A stretch of 64,000 nt of DNA from Silene latifolia (Eukaryota; Streptophyta; Magnoliopsida; Caryophyllales; Caryophyllaceae). The stretch lies in contig NC_133537.1 in the NCBI RefSeq assembly GCF_048544455.1, forward strand, positions 13,949,541 through 14,013,540. Direction: 5' to 3'. The notes below the pieces were generated by a model that saw only the letters and a list, made by a program, of their open reading frames with translations, made no database searches and was not told where the DNA came from. Made by a program: the position numbers and the translations under genes. Of the stretch, positions 22,251 through 33,158 are shown piece by piece. The first letter of the stretch is position 1. Each line of letters starts with the position of its first letter.

Positions 22251-24695
22251 ATGTCTGCTCCTCAGGTATTTGTTTACATGCCCTTTTCCTTTTTTGTGCT
22301 CATTCTAACTCTTTACTCGTGTACTTGTTCCGTCCCAATTATTTGTTTATTAGAATACCTCTTACACAACAACAACATTACCTCAGTGCCTCCTCAATAG
22401 TTTCTGCAAATTGGGGGGTAAGGGGGGTCAAATGTACGGAGCCTTACCCTTGTGTTAACAACACAAAGAGGCTGTTTTCGAATCACCCAATATGAAAAAG
22501 GTAAACAGATGATTGGAGCGGATTTAGTATTAACTAAAAAGAGGTTCCCCTAATTAGCCATTAAGTATAATCCTTTGATGTTTTTGGGTTCAGGCGGCTG
22601 ACTGTAGCAAATGGGCTGTATATTTTAATTGGTACTCGAACCCATTTCCTGAATGGAATCAAACACCGAACTATGTAACATTGTTCTAATGTACATGGGC
22701 AAATATTTCCTTTATATGCCATTATTGTTCTTAATCTCTTATATTCTCTGATATTTTTATTTTTCTTTAAATGTGAATAATTTTGAGGCAACCTAATAGA
22801 GGAGATTACAGTATACTATAATAAGCAAGGCTTGGTTATGACGGTCACAAGTTTGTGACATCTTACAACCCCTTTCTTTTTTAACATTATTCGAGTCAGT
22901 TTTAAGTAAGTGTTGTCATAACTTATTGTAATATACCGATACCGGAATAATATCACCGACACAAATTTAGGAGGTTGATAATGATATTGGTGGTGCAGGA
23001 AGAAGGTTGGCCTCTAGGATTGCAACCATTGAATGTGAGAATTGGGTTAGGAAGAAATCGTGATTATTTTGGGTCAATGTCATTCAATACAACTCGTACA
23101 AATGTGCTTACTGCTTCTCCAACTTCTTCTACAGATTCTTCATCTGATTTAGACACAGAGGTCAGTTAAAACATTTTTTTGACTTTTTCTAGTATTTTTA
23201 AGACATGACAGTCTTTAGTTACTATAACTGCATCAATATTCTAACTTTTCTCTAGCTTTCACATGCTAGGTGCAACTTCTATGTACTTTGATTGATGTGA
23301 TTTGCATGTACCTAAGTTTTTGGTTTCTTGCTCTTTGTTTTCTATTTTCAATATGTTTAAAATTTAAAATTTAGAACTTGAACTAGAACAACTTGTATCT
23401 TTCCCGAAAGTGCGAGGTCTACCCTTCTAAACTTCGAGTCTGCCTTTTTGGTAAAAATGGTGATTCACCTGATGTATGTGGTTTACACGTTACAAGCTAT
23501 AACTATGTTGGAATTTTACCCATTGTGCTCCCGTTAAAAAGCTACTGGTCGCGGATTTCTTCATCCGGGAAAAAAACAAAAAAAAATGTATCTTAAATCT
23601 TTTTAATTAGAAATCTAAATCAACTATATTTCTCATTTCTTCAGAGCAAGCAGAACTGACTGAGAGTCATTTCTGCTTGATTGTGATGAAGTTGTGGTGT
23701 CTCTGCAATCTCATAGTAATACATTCGCAAAATGTAATCTTAGATGATCTTATTGCAAGAATATACCTCTGCACAAAATTAGAATCCTTGCAGCATACAG
23801 CTTGATCTGCACATGTAATAATGTAATATTATATGATCTGTACATGTTAGTTTTCATTTTTACCGGGTCAAAGACTCATTGTTCTTTGGCTGTGGAATAT
23901 GAATATATGATGGAATACAGTAAAATTGTTCGCAAAATTCCCTATATTTCTTATTAAAGAAGTGCCGGAGTGTATTTTCATCGTGGTTCATTCAAAAACC
24001 TTCTCTATGTGTTTTTAAAACAAGGGTACATTCGATTATTCCTTATCCGCCAAAGGTTTGAGCCATTGAGGCACTGGTGTAGTGTAGTAATGTTTTTATA
24101 TGGGTAAATTTTCATTATATGCTTAAATGAACATTAAGCTTCTTCAGTTCTTACTGTGCAATAGCATTCTGTATAACCTTACACCCAATTTTAAGGTGCA
24201 CTCTGACATATCTTATGCTGTTATTCCAACCAGTCTACAGGCTCCTTCTTCCATGACAGGAGCATCACACTGGGGAGCCTTATAGGAGTTTCAAGCATTC
24301 TAGAATTTTCCAGAAGGTCAATCAGGGGAAGAAGACCCGAACCGCTGAAAGTCAAAAAGCCATGTAAGACAAGACCTTGGATCTTCTCTCTGTGCTCAAG
24401 GGACAGTATAGATGTCAAGACTACCACAACTACCACCCCTTCCCTTGCTCAATTTCTAGCAGTCGAGAGGCGGAATCAGGGCCCTCAAGCCTTCGTGCCT
24501 GACGAAATTTCTCTAGGTCAGCCTATCTCCGAGCCCAACTCATTGTTCGAGAATGGTCGTGTGGCCCCACCTCAATTAAGCCCATGGCCAGGCTCAGAAG
24601 GCGAAAATGGTCATAGTAGAGGAATGGAACCAGGAAATAATGGGTATGGAGTTCCTGTATTGTTTTCATGCATGTGTGGTCAGGATAGTCACTAA
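22251..24695 (+). CDS. conserved plant protein of unknown function, three coding exons
   Basis: Exons: 22251-22265 (MSAPQ), 22999-23160 and 24234-24695. All junctions are phase 0 with GT/AG borders (CAG|gtattt, gcag|GAAGAA, GAG|gtcagt, ccag|TCTACA), giving 212 aa. The predicted protein opens EEGWPLGLQPLN, then has a serine-rich block PTSSTDSSSDLDTE|STGSFFHD (residues 46-67) split by intron 2, followed by ITLGSLIGVSSILEFSRRS (70-88), a basic stretch, and PWIFSLCSRD. It ends in a Cys-containing tail, FSCMCGQDSH. I recall this pattern from small, uncharacterised Arabidopsis proteins, but no function is known to me. No signal peptide or transmembrane segment is visible. The serine block suggests phosphorylation (inference). 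The first intron carries an AU-SINE-like copy, and a Mutator-type foldback sits 28 bp past the stop. Exon limits are my own reading of splice sites and frame. Confidence 0.8.
22362..22490 (+). mobile_element. AU-SINE-like copy in intron 1 of the unknown gene
   Basis: ACAACAACATTACC, GGGGTAAGGGGGGTCAAATG, then GCCTTACCCTTGTG and AGAGGCTGTTTTCGAAT follow the order of AU-type plant SINE sequence. Related pieces lie at 34046-34150, 39985-40125 and, inverted, 40896-41035. Confidence 0.6.
22831..22935. repeat. foldback motif GACGGTCACAAG / GTCATAACTTA
   Basis: GGTTATGACGGTCACAAGTT at the left and GTGTTGTCATAACTTA at the right form a loose inverted repeat. The same family motif occurs at 20580-20755 and 51265-51420. 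It lies inside intron 1 of the unknown gene. Confidence 0.4.
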
Positions 24696-24722
24696 GTGAG
24701 CTTTATCTACTCAACACTTTGT

Positions 24723-24871
24723 ATAACAACCCGGATTTTCAGGACTTTATTTGATAATTCCAAAATAGGAAACAACGGAAGATAATTACATATCCGAGCC
24801 ATTACTATTTTTATCTTCCGTTGTTTCCTATTTTGGAATTATCTAATAAAGTCCTGAAAATCCGGGTTGTT
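24723..24871. mobile_element. near-perfect 149 bp Mutator-type foldback in the 3' region of the unknown gene
   Basis: The arms (about 60 bp each, starting AACAACCCGGATTTTCAGG) are complementary with about one mismatch around a short loop. A perfect 9 bp duplication ACACTTTGT flanks the element (24714-24722 and 24872-24880). It starts 28 bp after the stop codon, so it probably lies in the mRNA 3' UTR and would fold into a long hairpin. Confidence 0.8.
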
Positions 24872-24880
24872 ACACTTTGT

Positions 24881-26318
24881 CAGTTGTTTTTGCGTAGTTT
24901 TATGTTCAATATGTTGATTGGGAGTTCATGATTAAGCATGCAAGCCTATTCCTCTATATATAAATGCAGCAATATACTTGGTCTTTAACTTTGAGTTTGT
25001 ATACCAAATTTTGGGTAAGATGGTTCAACAATAAGAGCAGGTGGACATTTAAGATACCGGGAACTGTTTTCAACTCGGAAACATTGAAACTCCACCTCGT
25101 CCTCCCATAGTCCCATAGGATTATCTTACACGAGTTTTGTTAAGGGCTTTCTTTCGAGGAAAATGAAAGTCTTCAACTTTTTTTTGGTGTATATTATCCG
25201 GTTTACTCCTGATTTGAGCTCGGTAGGACCAAATGCAAGCCTTAGTTAATGGCGGTTGACTTAGATGCATAACTATAAGACATATGACATCAATAGAGTT
25301 CATATCCTTCCTTATATCTATTTGACTTTTTGGAGTTTTGGACCACCCTCACTTTACCTTCCAATTTCCATTATACCGTACGATTTTAGGATGTCCTTGT
25401 CCGTTGTGAGTTGTGAGTTGTGACCGTCTATGCTAAATCTATAGAGATGGTTGTGGGCTTGTGGCATATCCACAGTGGGGAAAGATAATGGAGAATTTCT
25501 AATTTGATACTCCCTAGTCCGTACTAAGCCTTTCGGACAAATTTAAATTTGGTGTTCCGGAGTACCGATAACTTTTATACTTCCCCATTTTCACAATGAT
25601 CTTTCACATTACTTTTGCGTAGCTTCCAATACTTATTTTGAAATCTTCCAAGTCGGATTACCTGAAGTTATAACTTAATAAGGTAGCCAAATTTACTCAT
25701 GATCGACATGATATTGAATAAACATGTCACATTGTCACATATAGTAAGACCTTTTCCATGAGCTACATGTAAGATATTTTATCCATGAGCTGTTGTTTTA
25801 TTGAGGATGCAATCGATAGTAACCGATGAGAATGCAATAATGCATTAGGTATCCAACGAGCAAAAAGCTAGTTTCGCAATGTGTAGTGCTTATCAAAGCA
25901 AAAGGCCATCGTCATTCCTTCTCTTGGGTCCTTGTTGAAAGGGAACAAAAACTACTACTGCTTTTTTCTTGACAAAATTTTTCAATCAATCGACTGTATG
26001 TGCGAGGAAGACTGTCTCGAACATTTCACTTTCATATGATATTAATTGTTCTCTTTTTTTTGGATACTGATTAGCACGGTTAAGATGGGAGAATTGAGTC
26101 TCAAGAATCAAAATCGAGTTGCTGTTTAGTTGCTACATCTTTGCAACTCTAACATGTTCTGAAATATTGACGAGAAAAGATGCAAGTGTTTAGCTATGGC
26201 CTATGGATGATAGAGCACATCCTTTTGTTAAATTGTACGAAGTATTATTTATTATAATAATCATAATCATGTTTAAGCTGATACTTTCATGAATAAAACA
26301 ATGCCTTTGTCCTCTCCT
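24881..26318. other. intergenic sequence, no gene seen
   Basis: Beyond the probable end of the unknown gene transcript, no gene, RNA or complete repeat was recognised. Confidence 0.5.
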
Positions 26319-26340
26319 ATCAATCAATCAATCAATCAAT
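26319..26340. repeat. (ATCA)n microsatellite
   Basis: About five tandem ATCA units directly abut the 5' end of the Helitron that starts here. Confidence 0.9.
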
Positions 26341-27782
26341 ACTATATATTAATTTTAGAAATCAAGGGACTTCAATGTAATTAAAGAATACTATAGTTTT
26401 AAATCGATAGCACTGTGTGATGGACCTGATAAAGGGATCTCAATGTAAATATTATATAGTTTTGGTTAAAAGTATAATATAAATATGCCTTGATGAAGAA
26501 TATTTATGAAAACTACATTAAATTAAAGTAATTAAATTTAGAAAACACAATTATATAGTAATTTTCCTTAAAATTAACATGCCCCACTTATGGAATTAAT
26601 TAGTATCATCGTAGAATTATAAATTAAGTTAAATGTAGTAAAAGTAATAGTAGCAGCAACGAGATTAATAAAATTAACGGTATTAATGTGGGAGTAGTGA
26701 AAGTTATAAGAATGACAGTGAGAGTAGTGAATGTAACAACGAATGTAGTGAAAATAACAGTGGTAACAATGAGAAAAAAATATGAACAATTAAATAACCA
26801 ATCGACTCAAGGAAATATTTTTATTTATTTAAATATAGGCCGGATAAAATTAACGGCAATAATGAATTTAACAAAAAAAAAAGAGTAATTAGTAAAAGAA
26901 ACAATAGTAACCACGGGAGTAGTCAACATAATGATATTAAAAAAAAATGCCGTGAAAGTAATAATATTAATAGCGGGATAGTGAACGTGTCTCATAATTT
27001 GAAAATAAATTTTACATTTCATTATAACTAGTATAGAGCCCGTGCTAAAGCACGGTATTTTAGAATGTCATGTGTAGAGAACTTAACAATTAAAGATAAT
27101 AATAATAATATATAAATAAACTTTGAATTTTATTTGTAATTATCTACAATTACTAATGTGTAAAAATACTAAGAATTAAAATAGAACGAATTTTACATTT
27201 TTACTCGGAATAAGTTTATGATTACAAAAAAAGATTGTTAGTTTAATTACAAAAACTTATGCTTATTTTTACGCATTTGAAGCATATAACTATTTTTGTA
27301 ATTTTTGCTACAATACGCGGAGTAACAATTTAAACGGAGTAAAAAATTTAAAGAATAAAAAAGTGAAAAACACACACTGATTTTAATAATATGAGTAAAA
27401 TCTGCATATGTTTTAAATATAAAATTTACGACATTTAAAATACATATATTTGACTAATGAGATAATAATGAATGAAATAAAATTGGCCCAACTATAGAAG
27501 TTGCAGTGTTTGATAAGATACTTTGAAACATAAAGACCATATATTAGGTCCAATACATATCTAGATAAAATTAGGCCCAATTTATAGTTAAAAGCATTTA
27601 GGCGGGAAAATTTTCAGTTTTCTTATTCTTTTAGTATAAGGGGGATTGCAAGATATGTCATAGAAAAATATATTACTAATAGTAAACGTGTGAGTTAGAC
27701 AACTCCAACATAGTTTATTTCATTGAAAATAAAATTTAACGGTAAATAGAGGTACCCGGGCGAAGCCGGGCACCAAACCTAG
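26340..27782 (+). mobile_element. Helitron A (holds a nested mini-Helitron)
   Basis: The 5' part TACTATATATTAATTTTAG is shared with Helitron B (27783). The 3' end is the hairpin CCCGGGCGAAGCCGGG, a few bases (CACCAAAC), then CTAG followed by T, the standard Helitron terminus. The body contains degenerate GGGAGTAGTGAAA-type repeats. It is split by the mini-Helitron at 27028-27645. There is no Rep/helicase gene, so it is non-autonomous. Confidence 0.7.
27028..27645 (-). mobile_element. mini-Helitron nested in Helitron A
   Basis: On minus it begins A|TCCCCCTTATACTAAAAG (27645), then TTTTCCCGCC, and ends with the hairpin CCGTGCTTTAGCACGG, 8 bases, CTAG|T (27028). Removing it joins CATTATA to TTGCAAGATAT, which aligns with the unbroken CATCATAATTTCAAGATAT of Helitron B. 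That confirms both ends to the base. Confidence 0.85.
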
Positions 27783-28257
27783 TACTATATATTAATTTCA
27801 GAAACCAAGGGATTTCGATGTAATTAAATAAATCTATACAAATTAATTATACTATATAGTTTTTAATCATAGCACTGTGTGATGGACCTGGACATGGGAT
27901 TTCAATGTAAATATTATATAGTTTTTGGTTGAAATATAAATTTAGAAAATATCAGAATATGGTAAGTTTCCTTAAAATAAATAGGCTTCACTTATGGTAT
28001 TAATTAGTATAAAGATGTTAGTTATTTAACATACACAAATATAATATAAATATGTTATATTTTGGAAACAATTAAAAGGTAAATAAATAAATCTAGATTT
28101 TCAAAAAATATAATACTTCATAATTCATTAAATTTGTAATTTAATTAATAAAAAATAATAATTGCTCTTTAATAATACTATAATTTAATATTTCAGATTG
28201 ATTTAAATATATAAATCTAATAATATTATATTTTTTGAATCGATTGGTAAGCTAATC

Positions 28258-28460
28258 GACGCATTGTGAGTAGTAAAATCAACAATAATAGCAGCGGGAG
28301 TAGTGAAAGTCATACTAGCAATAAGGGAAGTAGTGAAATTAACAATAATAAATGCGGGAGTAGTGAAAACAATAATGACAGCGGGAGAAATGAAAGTAAT
28401 AGTAGTTACAACACATGTAATGAAAGTAACATAGTAACAACGGGGAAAGCATGAAAAATT
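28258..28460. repeat. degenerate GGGAGTAGTGAAA minisatellite
   Basis: Units like GCGGGAGTAGTGAAAGT and GGGAAGTAGTGAAATTAACA recur every 30-50 bp, mixed with AACAATAATA. The same units lie at 26640-26780, 26890-26990 and 33180-33290, all inside Helitrons A and B. Open frames on both strands here are by-products of this composition. Confidence 0.6.
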
Positions 28461-28514
28461 AACTAACAATTCGATTTTAAGAAAATACTAGTTGAAAAGC
28501 CCGTGCGATGCACG

Positions 28515-29700
28515 GGGCTCCCATTAGGGTCATCTTTATAAATATATTTTATAGTTGATAAAATAAGTTCGATCAATTATGTTTAAATCATTTATAAACA
28601 AAAGTTCGTGGTTGGTATAGTTGATCAATGAACTATTAGTGCTTTTAGCATAGGAGTTTTGTCATTTAGTAGTTATCATTTCAGTTATAAAACATCAAGT
28701 AACATAGTAAGAGTATGTAATTAGTTTTTCCATTATTGTCATATAAATCACGGGTTTTAATTAAATACAAAACATTATATCCATAAATATAGTGCAGCTC
28801 ACCAAATAAACTGCCCTTAATAAGACAGGCCTTTATGAGTTTTGCAAATTATTTTAACCTATAACAACTACGTAAAACTAAATGATGTTAGGTAAAGCAA
28901 CAAGTATCATAAATAACTATACTTAGTGTGTTTAGAGAAATGTTAGATCTCCTATAGCAAAAGTTTACCTTGACTATCTACAATTAAGAGAGTGTTTTGC
29001 TCTTTATATACCTTCTCGTAAAATCAAATTCATACTAAATTCCAATAAAATTAGTAGTCTCTAAACAACAGAACAAAAATATATGTGATTCTGTTACATA
29101 GAATGCATGAGGCTCCCATTAGGATCATCTTTAACATTATGCATGTTGAATGTTCTAAGAATTTGTTGAACAACAGATTGCAAACATTGGTTTACATTGT
29201 CATGGTTTGATAGTAGACGTCAATTAAGTTGATAAAAGAAAAAGTCCAACTATATTGAAAATTGGAACACAAAAAATTTTTGGGTTGATGATTATTGATG
29301 GATCATCAGTCTCTTTAACTTCAAAGCTACTCCTTTTGGTATTAATTATATCAGTTGTATAGCATCCGAAGACACAATTGTGTTATGTAATTACCTATTT
29401 TTATTGTTGTACGCGCCACCGATTTTAGTTAATTTAAAATGTCATTCCCAAAAATGTGGTTTAATTCCATAAAATGAACATGTGATAACTGAGGCCGATT
29501 TTATAAGATTCACAAATTAGATTAACTTACAACATTTACGAATATTCCATTTTGTAAGCATACAACCGTGTAAATGTTGAATGGTGGTACGCAAAACAAC
29601 ATGTATCTCAATTATATATGTAGCATGTTTGGAGGATTTTTGTTAGATCTCTAAATAATAAAAATTTGTTTTTGACTATTAACCATTAAGGCTGGTTGTT
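28515..29700. repeat. diverged tandem duplication of about 590 bp in Helitron C
   Basis: GGCTCCCATTAGGGTCATCT at 28517 recurs as GGCTCCCATTAGGATCATCT at 29110. Further matches in the same order (TTATGTAATTA, ATGTTAGATCTC / TTGTTAGATCTC, TTTGACTAT) follow at similar spacing. Both copies are non-coding. Confidence 0.55.
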
Positions 29701-29938
29701 CCCTATGAACTTCATGTAAAATATATAATACGAAATTTAATTTTTTAGATGTGAGATATATTTTTAATTGAATTAACGGTCAAATTTTGCAAAGTTTGAA
29801 CTCCAAAAAATAAATCACGGGTTTTATGTGAATTCGAGGGAGTAGGATATTATGTTACTACTCTTAAAGTCGATTAATTTTAGATTAATTCTATTAAAGT
29901 TATAATATAACTCATTTTTGTTTATTTGAAATGTTATT

Positions 29939-30856
29939 GTTCCGGGTGTAATTCCAGAGCAGTTATTTGTTACCACCCGTGCTTGTAGAATGACGTCTTT
30001 GGTTGAATCATCCTTGCGGTCTCCTGAAACAATGAGCAAACTGAGGGCTCGGCTTTGGGCCGAGCGAACTCACTCCGACGCTCAAGTCAGTAAACTTAGA
30101 GAGATAAGTTGTTGTTACTTGGCGAAGTATATATTGTAGAGAGATAAGGAAGAAATTACCAGATGAATAGTGATTCTTAGGTTAAATTGTGGATCCCCTC
30201 CTCAATGAGAGTTGAGGAGTATATAGACTTTCACCTTTTGTCACGTAGTGGCCAAGTGGCCAAGTGGCTAGAGTGGAAAGATCGATCTACCCTCGGCCGA
30301 GGGACCCATGGCAGGCGGCGGGCCCTGTTGACTCACCGCCGAGGGGTCTTGGATATGAGTTCGCGGATGTGTGCCTCGGTGGCGGATGCCCCGGTGGGCC
30401 AAGAGACAGCCGACAGGCTGCGTCGGTTAGGGTTGTCTAAGCCGTTGACTTCTTGTGGATATCTTTGACCTTGCTCAATATGTTGATTGGTCGGGTGCGA
30501 ATATGCCCCATCAATTTGCCCCAGCGTAGTCATGCCGTGGTATGGGCCCGATGTATGTTGAGCGTATATTCTGCGCAAGTGAAAATTTTGCCCGGCTTCT
30601 TCTTCCCGGCATGGCTTCGCTTAGGCCGCACCATATCCCCCTCCACATGGGTGTGTAATGGACATCCGATGTGGAAAAAGGCAATGATTTGGCCGAGACC
30701 AGGGTGGAGAGTGCGGTTGTTTCTGATTGCCCCCTGGCCGGTGCTTTCTGGCTTGGTTGATCATGTGGCCGGCGGAGAAACGGATACTTAGGAATTTGTT
30801 GAGGAAGATGAACAGGCAGAGAGATATTCACAAAATCAAGTCTCATTATCTTACAT
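29939..30856. mobile_element. GC-rich LTR-like insert (probable solo LTR) in Helitron C
   Basis: About 0.9 kb is far GC-richer than the AT-rich surroundings and is flanked by the direct repeat TGTTATT (29932-29938, 30857-30863). It contains palindromic CCTCGGCCGAGG (30291-30302) and phrases such as AACTCACTCCGACGCTCAAG that look like retroelement LTR sequence. No gag or pol is present, so a solo LTR fossil is the simplest reading. Exact ends and clade are unresolved. Open frames of 80-110 codons on both strands have no domain. Confidence 0.45.
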
Positions 30857-31090
30857 TGTTATTCTACTCTTTATTTATAATAACAAAATGAACAAATTTT
30901 CAGAAAGAGTTTCAATTTTAAGAAAATTGTTTCAAATTACTAAATATATACGTACATTCGTTTTACTTCTTAACGAATATATATATGCAATTAGGTTTAG
31001 TTTGACTTAATTTATTACACTAAGGAGTGCTTTAAATTCAATTAAACCGTTATGGGATACCCACCCCATAGTTAACCATTAACAAAAAAA

Positions 31091-31608
31091 TGATTATTTT
31101 CACTTTGGTTCCCTAAGGTTTAGCCTAATTTCACTTTAGTGCCCTGAGGTTTGCATAATTACACTTTGGTGCCTTGAGGTCTACTTCCCACTTAAGTGAC
31201 CTATACATAACATTCTTAATATTTTATACTCCCTCCATCATCTTTTATCTCCTTGGTCACTTCTCTAATATATGTGAGAGAATTTTATTGAAATGAGAAG
31301 ATAAAAGATAATGGAGTGAGTACTAAAAAAATATTTTGAACATAACAAATCAAACATTTTTTGCAATATTACTATGTTGCATGCAGTTTAATATCCAATT
31401 TTGCACTTCATTTTATTGAAAATATAATTACTTAAGATAAAAGTTGACTATTAAATGTTTTAGGCCACCAAAATGAAATTTTATTCAAAACTCAGGTTAA
31501 CAAAGTGGAAGTAGTCGAAACCTTAGGACACTAAAGTGGAATTATGCAAACCCCATGGCACTAAAGTGGAATTAACCCAAATCTCAGGGACCAAAATGGA
31601 AATTTTCT
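31091..31608. mobile_element. long-TIR (Mutator-like) element nested in Helitron C
   Basis: Left arm (CACTTTGGTTCCCTAAGG, CACTTTAGTGCCCTGAGG, CACTTTGGTGCCTTGAGG) is mirrored on the right (CCTTAGGACACTAAAGTGG, CCATGGCACTAAAGTGG, CAGGGACCAAAATGG). Flanks CAAAAAAA on both sides suggest a target duplication of 8-9 bp. The arms are themselves built from three short repeats. Confidence 0.6.
31227..31322. mobile_element. short Stowaway MITE inside the long-TIR element
   Basis: TACTCCCTCCATCATCTTTT and its mirror AAAAGATAATGGAGTGAGTA enclose 96 bp with TA at both ends. It interrupts the left part of the 31091-31608 element, making it the innermost of four nested elements. Confidence 0.75.
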
Positions 31609-32896
31609 CAAAAAAAACACCTTTGAAAAGCTACCGTAAAAACTATTGTACTTTTAAATATACAATCAGTACATGAGAAAGTAATAACTAGTCATTCGCA
31701 AACCGCGGTAAATAATAAATGAATAAAAACACATATAAGAATTGGAATTTAAAAAGTAAAAGTTGATCTAACCGAATAATTTTGTATATTTGGCAGTTCA
31801 ATACATTTTTAACGTCTATTATGGATTTGAGATAAATTTGAAACCAGTTTGAAAAAAAATTTCGGTGATATAATAGTAGATTATATATAGTTCTCACAAT
31901 TTGTATATATATTTACATTGACTTATTCATAGTTAGCTGGTTCTTGAATTATTAGTCCGCATAAAATCGAAATTCTTGACTTTGTTCATTTGTATTTAAT
32001 TTTTTGGCTCATTTGACATAATCTATATGAGACTTATTTAATATTTTTAAATGGTAGCTCAATTTTTTTTTAATCTTATGTGAATATTATTGGTAATCTA
32101 ATCATACACATTTGACACGCTATAGAAAGTCAGAGTTAAAACTATTTCATGCCATCGTTGAAGTTGTTTATTTCTACTATTGTCATTGTAGAAAATTTTC
32201 TCTGTCAAATGCTAAGTAAATATCATTCTTTACCTCATTTTCCTATTATGACATGTTACTTTTTCATGAAGTATTTTTTTTTTAAATAAAGTTTAGCTTT
32301 TTCGTAAGGTTTTTGTGTAAGACAATTACAGGTTTGGTTATAATTACCAACTCGAATCTTTTGTAAATCTTTTAAATATTCAAAAAAGTTTCTAAATAAA
32401 ATTATCTTTATTACTACACAAATTATTTCACCAAATAGTTAAAATCGAACAACTTAGATTTTTGACAATATTTATATTTGTAAGAGATTAGGATCTCTTT
32501 TTTTTTTCTCACAAAGATTAATTATATGTTTATAAAATATACAATTTTAACACTTTTATACGTTTATTATATGATTTTTTTTACTTTATGAATATTTCTA
32601 AAATAAATATTTTTATAACATTATTTTTCTATTATTATGTTAGTAAAGAATAATCGATAAATTATTAGATCCACTTCTATTAGTATTTTTTTTCTTATAA
32701 AATATTAGATTTACTTCTATTAGGATTACTTTCTCATAAATTATTAGATCTACTTTGATTAGGATAATTTTATCATAAACTATTAAGAGAAAAAAGCTAA
32801 ATCTACACTTATTAGGAATTCTAAAAAAGTTAGACTCTCTAATATCGCTCGAAAAGTTTCTGCTTTATATATATGTATAGATTAATTTTATTTAAA

Positions 32897-33158
32897 TACT
32901 CCCTCCATTCCAATCCAAAGGTAACATTGACCAAAATGGCACTATTAATGGTTGTAGGGAATTTTCGATATTATTCTTAATCTATAAGACAAAATATAGT
33001 CATGTGAGATCTTGTTTGATTTATCGTCATGAATGCTATAAGAATATCAATTTTTTATAATTTTTAATAATGTATAACTAAAGATATTCACGTTGCAAAA
33101 CGTGTCTCGGCAAGTGTGAAAAAGTCAATGTTACTTTTGGATTGGTATAGAGGGAGTA
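32897..33158. mobile_element. Stowaway MITE (family B) in Helitron B
   Basis: It runs TACTCCCTCCATTCCAATCC to GGATTGGTATAGAGGGAGTA. Removing it and one TA joins ATTTAAATA to TGAGTTTGACAAAACTAACG, which aligns with ATTTAAATATAGGCCGGATA in Helitron A, so the site is confirmed by a paralogous empty site. Confidence 0.85.

Larger units (their letters stand above)
28488..32881 (-). mobile_element. 4.4 kb Helitron C nested in Helitron B
   Basis: On minus it begins A|TCTATACATATATATAAAGC (5' end 32881) and ends with the hairpin CCCCGTGCATCGCACGGG, then CTTTTCAA and CTAG|T (3' end 28488). Removing it joins GAAAATA to TAATTTTATTTAAATA, which aligns with GAAATATTTTTATTTATTTAAATA in Helitron A. The 3' part exists as two diverged tandem copies. 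I see no Rep/helicase frame. Confidence 0.8.

Noticed and set aside
24221-24436. 71-codon minus-strand frame
   Set aside because: It is antisense to exon 3 of the unknown gene, whose sense frame is supported by splice sites and a conserved motif pattern.
26319-26340. CRISPR-like short repeats
   Set aside because: This is a simple ATCA microsatellite; no repeat-spacer array exists in the window and the DNA is a plant nuclear sequence.
26574-26888. Val/Thr/Asn-rich open frames on both strands
   Set aside because: They arise from the degenerate GGGAGTAGTGAAA/AACAATAATA repeats of the Helitron.
30187-30846. Open frames of 80-112 codons on both strands
   Set aside because: They overlap each other in a GC-rich LTR-like block where stops are rare, and they show no domain.
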